From the NCBI RefSeq assembly GCF_041361465.1, contig NZ_JBGKAC010000001.1, positions 1,860,001 to 1,924,000 of the forward strand: a stretch of DNA of 64,000 nt, written 5' to 3'. Below the pieces are notes generated by a model, which made no database searches, was not told the origin of the DNA, and saw nothing but the letters and a program-made list of their open reading frames with translations. Shown here piece after piece: positions 58,222 to 64,000 of the stretch. Origin of the DNA: Halobaculum sp. MBLA0143. Its GTDB lineage: Archaea; Halobacteriota; Halobacteria; Halobacteriales; Haloferacaceae. The translations under genes and the position numbers were made by a program. Each line of letters starts with the position of its first letter. Positions within the stretch are counted from its first letter, which is position 1.

Positions 58222-59304
58222 TCAGTCGTCCGCGGGCGCCTCCGCCTCGTCACTCTCCTCTTCGACACGCGGCCCGCCGGCGTGGCCCTCGTGTGCGATG
58301 GCGGTCGCCATCAGTTCCGACGAGACCGCGGGCACGTCCGCCTCCGTCACCGGCCCCTCCTCGTCGATCTCCTCGGCCGAGCGGGGGAACTCGCGGGCCT
58401 CGTAGTGGATGCCGATGCCGGCCTTCGCGCCCTGGCCCATCGCCACCGGGATCTGGTTGTGGCCGGGGACGATGTCGCCGACGGCGCGGACCCCGTCCAC
58501 GCTGGTCTCCCCGTGGTCGTCGACGGCGATCGTCCCGTCGTCGTTGCGCTCCACGCCCAGTTGGTCCGCGAGGTCCGCGTTGTAGTCGGAGCCGTACATC
58601 GGGAAGCCGCCGCGGTACTCCCGGCGGCTGTCGTCGGCGAACTCGAACGCGCGGAGCCAGCCGTTCTCGTCTTTCTGTATCCCGGTCACGTCCTCGTGGA
58701 CGATCTCGACGGGGTGGCTCCGGAGCTGTTCGTCCGTCTCCTCGCTCCACTCCGGCTCGTCGCCGCGGGTGAGCAGGTCCACGTCGTCCGTGAAGTTGAG
58801 CATGATCATGGCGACGTGAGCGGCGGCCTCGCCGGTCCCCATCACCCACACCGGCTCGTCGACGAACATGTAGGCGTCACAGTGGAGACACCAGTGGAGC
58901 CCCTTCCCGGTCCGGGGCAACGGCGGGTCCGGTCGCTCGTCGGAGAAGCCGGTGGCGAGGACGACGTGGTCCGCTCCGAGCGCCTCGTCGTCGGCCGTCA
59001 CCTGGAAGCGGGGGGTCTCGTCGTCCGCGTCCGCGCCCGTCTGTTCGATCCGGGAGACGAACCCCTGGCGGTAGTCCGCGCCGTAGCTCTCCACCTGTTC
59101 GCGGGCCGTCTGGAGGAACTCCACGCCGCTGACCTCCTCGGTCACCCCGATCACGTTGTGGGTGTCCGTCATCATCGCCGCGCGGCCGCCGCCGCGGTTG
59201 ACGACCACCGTGTCGTGCCCCAGCCGGGTGGTGTAGAGTGCTGCCGTCAGCCCCGCGGGGCCGCCGCCCACGACCGCGACCTCGTAGTCTGCGTCGTCTG
59301 TCAT
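58222..59304 (-). CDS. Thioredoxin-reductase-like FAD/NAD(P) oxidoreductase
   Basis: A 360-residue flavoprotein. The FAD motif is VAVVGGGPAGLTAALYTTRL, the second nucleotide site is VWVMGTGEAAAHVAMIMLNF and the active disulfide is HWCLHCDAY (C-x-x-C). VDGVRAVGDIVPGHNQIPVA is the C-terminal FAD motif. It resembles archaeal thioredoxin reductase-type enzymes but carries a longer C-terminal acidic tail. ATG 59304 (MTDDADYEV) is the start. It lies between the HTH membrane gene and the ABC ATPase gene, all on the minus strand, with gaps of 76 and 147 bp. Confidence 0.9.
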   Translation of the reverse strand: MTDDADYEVAVVGGGPAGLTAALYTTRLGHDTVVVNRGGGRAAMMTDTHNVIGVTEEVSGVEFLQTAREQVESYGADYRQGFVSRIEQTGADADDETPRFQVTADDEALGADHVVLATGFSDERPDPPLPRTGKGLHWCLHCDAYMFVDEPVWVMGTGEAAAHVAMIMLNFTDDVDLLTRGDEPEWSEETDEQLRSHPVEIVHEDVTGIQKDENGWLRAFEFADDSRREYRGGFPMYGSDYNADLADQLGVERNDDGTIAVDDHGETSVDGVRAVGDIVPGHNQIPVAMGQGAKAGIGIHYEAREFPRSAEEIDEEGPVTEADVPAVSSELMATAIAHEGHAGGPRVEEESDEAEAPADD

Positions 59305-59451
59305 CGTACAGTCGTTCGGGTCGCCAGCGGTAAAAACACGTCCGGTCGTGTAGCCGCGACAACACACCGAACGGGACGGCGACTCGGACGGCTCTGCGCC
59401 CCCGTTCGAAGCTACGGGGACTCGCCCCCGTTCGAAGTCGTCGAGACCCGC

Positions 59452-60423
59452 TCAGTCGTCCGCGCCGGACCGAGGCGGCTCCTCGGTCTCCGGCTCGGTG
59501 TCGTCCGACGCCGAGTCGTCGGTCGGGCCGTCCGGGCCGACGCGCCGGCTCCCGGGCATCGGCTGGCCGGCGACGTCGAGGAAGATCTCCTCCAGCGACG
59601 GCTCCTCCGTCCGGATGTCGAGCACACGGCCGCCGTCCGCCTCCACCCGTTCGCGCAGTGTGTCGACGGCGGTCATGTCCGGGAGCTCCGCGACGTGCCG
59701 GTCGCCGTCCGGCTCCGTCTCTGCCGTCGGCTGCGAGGTGAACACCCGGTATGTGGTGTCGCCGTACTCCGCCCGGATCTCCGGGACCGTCCCGCGGGCG
59801 ACGATCCGTCCCTCGTTCATGATCGCCACCCGGTCACAGATCGACTCGACGTGGTACAGGTTGTGTGCCGAGAACAACACGGTCTTGCCCCGGTCCGCCA
59901 GTTCGCGGGTGAACTCCAACACGTAGTTCGTCGTCAGCGGGTCCAGCCCGGAGGCGGGCTCGTCGTACACGAGCACGGACGGGTCGTTGACCAGCGACCG
60001 GGCGATCGCCACCTTCCGACGCATCCCCTTCGACACGTCACCCAGCCGTCGTTCCCGGTGCTCCAACTCCAGTTCGTCCAACGCCTCGCCGATCCGCTCG
60101 TCCGCGACCTCTCGGGGCACGTCGTACAGGTCGGCGAAGAAACGGAGGTACGACAACGCCGTCATGTCCTCGTACAACGGCGACTCCTCCGGGAGGAACC
60201 CCAGGTCCGACCGTGTCGACGGCTCGTCGGCCGGCGCACCCGCCAGCCGAACCGTCCCGGCCGTCGGCTCCAGCAGTCCGGCGACGCTCTTCAGTGTGGT
60301 CGTCTTCCCGGCCCCGTTCGGGCCGACGATCCCGAAGATCTCCCCCGGCTCGACCGCGAAGCTGCTGTCGTCGACGGCGACGAACCCGTCGTACACCTTC
60401 CGCAGCCCCTCGACGCGGATCAT
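59452..60423 (-). CDS. ABC transporter ATP-binding protein, no permease alongside
   Basis: A 323-residue ABC-2-type ATPase. Walker A is VGPNGAGKTTTLKSVAGLLE, the signature is GDVSKGMRRKVAIARSLVND, and Walker B is LVYDEPASGLDPLT. An extra C-terminal domain of about 90 residues (YRVFTSQPTAETEPDGDRHV; VEADGGRVLDIRTEEPSLEE) and an acidic tail follow. In this family the ATPase normally pairs with a 6-TM permease, but no such gene follows within the window; neighbours are a flavoprotein and a chemotaxis transducer. Confidence 0.9.
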   Translation of the reverse strand: MIRVEGLRKVYDGFVAVDDSSFAVEPGEIFGIVGPNGAGKTTTLKSVAGLLEPTAGTVRLAGAPADEPSTRSDLGFLPEESPLYEDMTALSYLRFFADLYDVPREVADERIGEALDELELEHRERRLGDVSKGMRRKVAIARSLVNDPSVLVYDEPASGLDPLTTNYVLEFTRELADRGKTVLFSAHNLYHVESICDRVAIMNEGRIVARGTVPEIRAEYGDTTYRVFTSQPTAETEPDGDRHVAELPDMTAVDTLRERVEADGGRVLDIRTEEPSLEEIFLDVAGQPMPGSRRVGPDGPTDDSASDDTEPETEEPPRSGADD

Positions 60424-60626
60424 ACACCCTACACGGTGGCTGCCCGAGTAAAAGCCGTCGCCTCCGTGGGTCCCGGTCCCCCCGCGTGGACACGCTCTCG
60501 GTCGTGTCTACCGTCGGCGGCGTACCGTCTTCTCCCGCCAGCCTACCAGGGCCTCGGCGTGCCGCGTCTCCGCTCGCTCCGCGCCGGCACGAACTACTTC
60601 GAACGGGAGTCGGCTCTCCCGCGGGG

Positions 60627-62300
60627 TCAGTCGCCGGGCGTCGGGAGGGGTGTGTCCGAGGCGTCGGGAGTGCCGCCGTCGCCCGTCTCCGGCAGGCGAA
60701 AACGGTCGAACATCGCCGACAGCCGGTCGGCGTCTGTCGACAACGACGCCGCGTCGGCGGCGACGGCGTCGGCCGCAGACGCCCCCTCGTCGGTCGTCGC
60801 CGCGACCGTCTCCGTGTCGGCGGCGGTGTCGGCCGCCAGCGTCGCCACGGAGTCGACGTGGCCCGCGAGTTCGGAGGCGACCCGGGCCTGTTCGTCCGTC
60901 GCGGCCGACACCTCCGCCACCCCGTCGTCGATCTCCGCGACCGCGTCCGCGAGGTCGTCGAACCGGCCCAGTGCCCCCTCCACGCGGTCGACCGTCCGTG
61001 TCACCTCTCGTCGGGTCTCCTCGACGCTCGTCGCCGCCGCGTCCGCCCGTCGCTGTAGCTCGTCGGCCGTCGCCCGGATCTCCCCCGCCCGTTCGCGGCC
61101 CGCCTCCGACAGCTCCTGTACCTCCTGGGCCACGACCGCGAACCCGGCCGCGCCGTCCCCGTCCGCGCGCGCCGCCTCGATCGAGGCGTTGATCGCCAAC
61201 AGGTTCGTCCGGTCGGCCAGTTCCTCGATCACGGAGGCGATCTCGTCGACCTCCTCGACCGCCTCCACCAACGCCGCCACCGTCTCCGCCGTCTCTGCCG
61301 TCCGGTCCGTCACCGTCTCCAGCTCCTCGACCGCAGACGCAGCCGCCGTCCGCCCCTCGTCGGCGAGCTCGTCCGCCTCGGCCGTCCGCTGGCGTACGTC
61401 CGTCGCCGACGCCGCCACCTCCTCCACCGTCGCCGACAGGTCGCTCACGTCCTCGCTCGCGGTCGCTAGCTCCCGTTGCTGTCTGTCGGCCGCCTGCGCG
61501 ATCTCTGCGGCGGCGTCTGCGGCCGTCTCGCTCGTCTCCCGGAGCGCGTCCGCCCGACTTCTCACCTCGTCGGTCGTCGTCGCCACCGCGTCGGCGAAGG
61601 CGTCCGCCTCCGCCAGCGACGACGCCAGCGTCTCCAACAGGTCGTCGAAGTCCCGCGCCAACGCCTCGTAGCCCGCCGGCACCCGGTCGGGATCCACCCG
61701 GGCGGTCAGGTCGCCGTCTCTCGCGGCGTCGGCCGCCTCGCCGAACTGCTCGACCACCGTCTCCAACTCTCGGGTGTAACGCCGCAGTTCGGCCCGCATC
61801 GCCGACAGCGCGTCGCCGAACTCACCGGGCACCGTCTCGTCGAACGCCGGGTCGTCGAACGACCGGTCCGCGAGCGCCTCCGCCTGTCGTTCGACCGTCG
61901 TCAGCGACGCACGCATCTCCTCGACTGCCCGAGCGAGGTCGCCGATCTCGTCCGGCTGTGTCGGGTCCACGTCCGGGTGGTCGCCGACGGTCGTCTCCGG
62001 CACCCGACCGGCCGCCACCGACTCGACGACCGTCCGGAGCCGCTCGACGGGCGCGATCACGTTCCGTCGGGCGAGAATCGCCGTGTTGCCGAACGCGACG
62101 GCCGCCCCCACGAGCAACGCCGCCTGCGCCGTCAGTCGCACCGGTCCCGCCGGCAGCAGCAACGGTGCCCCGGCCTGCGCGAGCGACACCCCGAACTGGA
62201 TCGTCACCGCCGCCAACACCGTTCGTTCGACGCTCTCGTCGACCCCCAGAGCCGACACCGACCAGTACAGCGTCGCAACGTACCGCTCGCGGAGGCTCAC
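60627..62300 (-). CDS. Methyl-accepting chemotaxis transducer
   Basis: A 557-residue Htr-type transducer. It has two N-terminal helices ([40 protein letters not shown]), HAMP-type regions ([20 protein letters not shown] and about residues 185-240), and a long coiled-coil signalling domain with hairpin tip [20 protein letters not shown] and [20 protein letters not shown]. There is almost no extracellular sensing domain between the helices, so it may sense through a partner or the membrane. I chose GTG 62300; the frame is open upstream but Arg-rich. Confidence 0.93.
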   Translation of the reverse strand: MSLRERYVATLYWSVSALGVDESVERTVLAAVTIQFGVSLAQAGAPLLLPAGPVRLTAQAALLVGAAVAFGNTAILARRNVIAPVERLRTVVESVAAGRVPETTVGDHPDVDPTQPDEIGDLARAVEEMRASLTTVERQAEALADRSFDDPAFDETVPGEFGDALSAMRAELRRYTRELETVVEQFGEAADAARDGDLTARVDPDRVPAGYEALARDFDDLLETLASSLAEADAFADAVATTTDEVRSRADALRETSETAADAAAEIAQAADRQQRELATASEDVSDLSATVEEVAASATDVRQRTAEADELADEGRTAAASAVEELETVTDRTAETAETVAALVEAVEEVDEIASVIEELADRTNLLAINASIEAARADGDGAAGFAVVAQEVQELSEAGRERAGEIRATADELQRRADAAATSVEETRREVTRTVDRVEGALGRFDDLADAVAEIDDGVAEVSAATDEQARVASELAGHVDSVATLAADTAADTETVAATTDEGASAADAVAADAASLSTDADRLSAMFDRFRLPETGDGGTPDASDTPLPTPGD

Positions 62301-62488
62301 CGTCGTCCACCTCCGTCGCCGTCTTCGTCGCACAGTGCCGTCGTCGTCCGCCGAGTAGTTCGGATCATGCTACGGTGTCTGTGGTCGTCGCGGCCGTCTC
62401 GGCCACGCGTCTGTCGTCTCACTCACGAGTCGATCACTCTCCGGCAGAAGTCACTCCCTCGTTGTTGAATTCCGAGAATCGTCGCAAG
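62301..62488. other. Intergenic region, nothing recognised
   Basis: Between the transducer gene and the enoyl-CoA hydratase gene (both minus) there are 188 bp with a mildly AT-rich part near 62460-62480 (gttgaattccgagaatcg). No ORF with coding signs is seen. Confidence 0.5.
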
Positions 62489-63451
62489 CTACTCCCCGTG
62501 CCACTCGGGGTCGCGGTCCTCGAGGAAGGCGTCGATCCCCTCGTTGCCGTCGTGACTGCCGACTAGGCCGACGAACAGCTCCCGTTCGTGCGCCAGGCCG
62601 TCGTCCAACGGGCGCTGGGCGGCCGCTCGCACCGCCTCCGTCGCCCGCCGGACCGCGAGCGGGCTCTTCGCGGCGACCGTCTCCGCGAACGCCGTCACCC
62701 GGTCGTCCAGCTCCGCCGGCGGCACGGCCTCCTCCACGAGCCCGATCTCGGCGGCCCGGTCGGCGTCGATCACCTCCCCCGTGAGGATCAGCCGTAAGGC
62801 CTCGCCGGCGCCGACGAGCCGCGGCAGTCGTTGGGTGCCGCCGCCGCCCGGCATCAGCCCCAGGTCGATCTCCGGCTGGCCCAGCTTCGCGTCCGCTCGA
62901 GCGATCCGGAGGTCACACGCCTGTGCCAGCTCGCAGCCGCCCCCGAGCGCGTGGCCGTTCACTCGAGCGACGACCGGCACCGGACAGTCCGCGACCGTCT
63001 CGTACACGCGGGGGAACTCACTCGCCGCCCGTTGTTCGACCGCCGACCGCTCGCGCAGTTCCGTCACGTCCGCGCCGGCGACGAACGCCCGTGCCTCCGA
63101 GGAGCCCGTCAGGACGACCAATCGTACGTCCTCTGTGTCGCCAGTGGCGTCTGTGTCGCCAGTGGCGTCTGTGTCGCCGGTGGCGTCTGTGTCGCCGGTG
63201 GCGTCTGTGTCGCCAGTGGCGTCTGTGTCGCCAGTGGCGTCTGTCTCGGCGGCCCCCGCCTCTCCGACGGCGCTCGCCTCCCCGACGGCGTCGAAGGCGT
63301 CTCTCAGCGCCTCCCTGACGGCGGTGTTCAGCGCGTTCCGGGCGTCCGGGCGGTCGATCACCAGGTCCACGACACCCGGAGCACGCTCGCCGACGCTCGC
63401 CTCCAGCACGTCGCTGTCGGCGACCGCCGCGACGACCGGGTGGGCGTTCAC
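62489..63451 (-). CDS. Enoyl-CoA hydratase/isomerase family protein
   Basis: A 320-residue crotonase-fold protein. Landmarks are VDLVIDRPDARNALNTAVRE, the oxyanion loop RAFVAGADVTELRERSAVEQ, NGHALGGGCELAQACDLRIA (Glu) and KLGQPEIDLGLMPGGGGTQR (second Glu). At about residues 71-106 it has an in-frame insertion of six TDATGD-type units (an 18-bp tandem repeat) that is foreign to the fold but sits at a surface loop. The family's function is beta-oxidation. The GTG start overlaps the stop of the dehydrogenase gene (4 bp), so the two work in one pathway. Confidence 0.93.
   Translation of the reverse strand: MNAHPVVAAVADSDVLEASVGERAPGVVDLVIDRPDARNALNTAVREALRDAFDAVGEASAVGEAGAAETDATGDTDATGDTDATGDTDATGDTDATGDTDATGDTEDVRLVVLTGSSEARAFVAGADVTELRERSAVEQRAASEFPRVYETVADCPVPVVARVNGHALGGGCELAQACDLRIARADAKLGQPEIDLGLMPGGGGTQRLPRLVGAGEALRLILTGEVIDADRAAEIGLVEEAVPPAELDDRVTAFAETVAAKSPLAVRRATEAVRAAAQRPLDDGLAHERELFVGLVGSHDGNEGIDAFLEDRDPEWHGE
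63132..63239. repeat. 18-bp minisatellite inside the enoyl-CoA hydratase gene
   Basis: Six tandem copies of an 18-bp unit (tctgtgtcgccagtggcg, with two copies carrying ccggtggcg instead of ccagtggcg) run from 63132 to 63239. Each adds six codons (TDATGD) on the minus strand, so copy-number changes keep the frame. The insertion is in a loop of the crotonase fold. Confidence 0.95.
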
Positions 63452-64000
63452 TGTCGCCCCCCGACGCCGTCCGCGACGCCGACGATCTCACCCTCGTCCC
63501 AGACGTAGAACCCCTCGCCCGTCTTCTTGCCGAGCTTGCCCGCCCGGACCTTCCGGCGCAGCAACGCCGGCGGCTTGAACCGCTCGCCCAGCTCCTCCCG
63601 GAGGTGTTCGAGGATGTCCAGGCGCACGTCCAGTCCGACCGTGTCCGTCAGTTCGATGGGTCCGACCGGGTGGCCGTACCCTCGCTCCATCGCCTCGTCT
63701 ACGTCGCGCGGGTCCGCGACGCCGGTCTCCAGCATCCGGACCGCCTCCACCCCCTGGAGTGCCCCCAGCCGCGAGGTGGCGAACCCCGGAGCGTCCGTCA
63801 CCGTCACCGGTCGTTTCCCCAGCGCCGTCACGAACGACTCCGCGAACTCCCGAACGGCCGGGGTCGTCTGCTCTGCCAGCACCACCTCCACGAGATCCAT
63901 CGCGTGGACCGGGTTGAAGAAGTGGAGGCCGACGACCCGTTCCGGGGCCGACAGCCCGGCGGCGACGCTCGTCAGCGGCAGCGACGACGTGTTCGACGCC
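63448..64000 (-). CDS. 3-hydroxyacyl-CoA dehydrogenase, C-terminal part
   Basis: Only the last 183 codons are in the window; the frame is open to the right edge. HFFNPVHAMDLVEVVLAEQT is the family loop (H-F-F-N-P) with the catalytic His, and VTVTDAPGFATSRLGALQGV and GYGHPVGPIELTDTVGLDVR are conserved. The C-terminal domain ends GKKTGEGFYVWDEGEIVG. It precedes the enoyl-CoA hydratase with a 4-bp overlap. The NAD domain lies outside. Confidence 0.93.
   Translation of the reverse strand, partial: ASNTSSLPLTSVAAGLSAPERVVGLHFFNPVHAMDLVEVVLAEQTTPAVREFAESFVTALGKRPVTVTDAPGFATSRLGALQGVEAVRMLETGVADPRDVDEAMERGYGHPVGPIELTDTVGLDVRLDILEHLREELGERFKPPALLRRKVRAGKLGKKTGEGFYVWDEGEIVGVADGVGGRQ

Noticed and set aside
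58201-61671. 1156-residue plus-strand frame across three minus-strand genes
   Set aside because: It spans the flavoprotein, ABC and transducer genes and their gaps, so it is an artefact of high GC.
63132-63239. Repeat as a CRISPR or regulatory iteron
   Set aside because: It lies in the middle of a clear coding gene and keeps the reading frame.

Overview
The window is a 64 kb piece of a halophilic archaeal (class Halobacteria) chromosome. The signs are very high GC with GC-rich third codon positions, acidic proteins, many GTG starts with TGATG, ATGA or GTGA gene junctions, twin-arginine (Tat) leaders including Tat-lipoprotein leaders, an archaeal GatD amidotransferase, an elongator tRNA-Met interrupted by an intron beside the anticodon, and several Halobacteria-type protein families. 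No rRNA, CRISPR array, complete prophage or insertion sequence was recognised.

Layout. 1-0.9 kb: the end of an M28-like peptidase, a frameshifted HTH gene, and a 33-bp tandem repeat with a palindrome just ahead of an AAA_14/DUF4143 ATPase. 2.4-16 kb: mainly housekeeping genes (gamma-glutamyltransferase, halolysin-like protease, aroD, an S66-like protein, HTH regulators, a DUF2240 gene pair, CNNM/CBS protein, DyP-like protein, DsbA-like protein, saccharopine-dehydrogenase-like and SDR oxidoreductases). 17-19.8 kb: a phenylacetyl-CoA epoxidase operon (paaA, B, C, D plus a separate zinc-ribbon gene), headed by a divergent Bat-type regulator. The beta-oxidation genes at the right edge (enoyl-CoA hydratase and 3-hydroxyacyl-CoA dehydrogenase) could act later in such a pathway but are 43 kb away.

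19.9-26 kb is the accessory-looking part: an HTH gene, a decayed copy of the paa zinc-ribbon gene, a probable VapB-like gene with a 5' stub of vapC, an intact MazF/PemK-like toxin with a winged-helix partner, a lower-GC pentapeptide-repeat/K+-channel fusion, thymidine kinase, intron-containing tRNA-Met, an unrecognised 386-residue protein and a queuosine-salvage (DUF2419) homologue. 26-37 kb: an aldolase, DUF1684, MBL hydrolase, membrane protein, GNAT, gatD and a four-gene amino-acid-type ABC importer (binding protein, permease, ATPase, permease) joined by 4-bp overlaps.

37-43 kb: two YqjM-type old yellow enzymes in inverted orientation share nearly identical nucleotide blocks (a gene-conversion signature). 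They flank an Arg-Asp-rich protein and an OB-fold/thiolase pair whose thiolase has Ser where the nucleophilic Cys is expected. 42-58 kb: a serine hydrolase, a GH13 alpha-amylase-family enzyme, a J-domain/2Fe-2S ferredoxin fusion, an ABC-2 exporter next to a Thr-tract micro-protein, a HEAT-repeat pseudokinase coupled to a polytopic membrane protein, a DUF3179 lipoprotein and a 1540-residue double GH15 glucoamylase-like protein. 57-64 kb: tRNA-Gly with a nearby duplicated 3' end, an HTH membrane protein, a thioredoxin-reductase-like flavoprotein, a lone ABC ATPase, a chemotaxis transducer and the two beta-oxidation genes.

Best leads for something new: (1) the AAA_14 ATPase with its six-unit repeat and operator-like palindrome; (2) the pseudokinase-HEAT/membrane-protein pair; (3) the Thr-tract micro-protein directly upstream of an ABC-2 exporter; (4) the stacked, partly dead toxin-antitoxin and paa-derived debris at 20.5-21.7 kb. 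All functions are inferred from reading the sequence; no database search was run.
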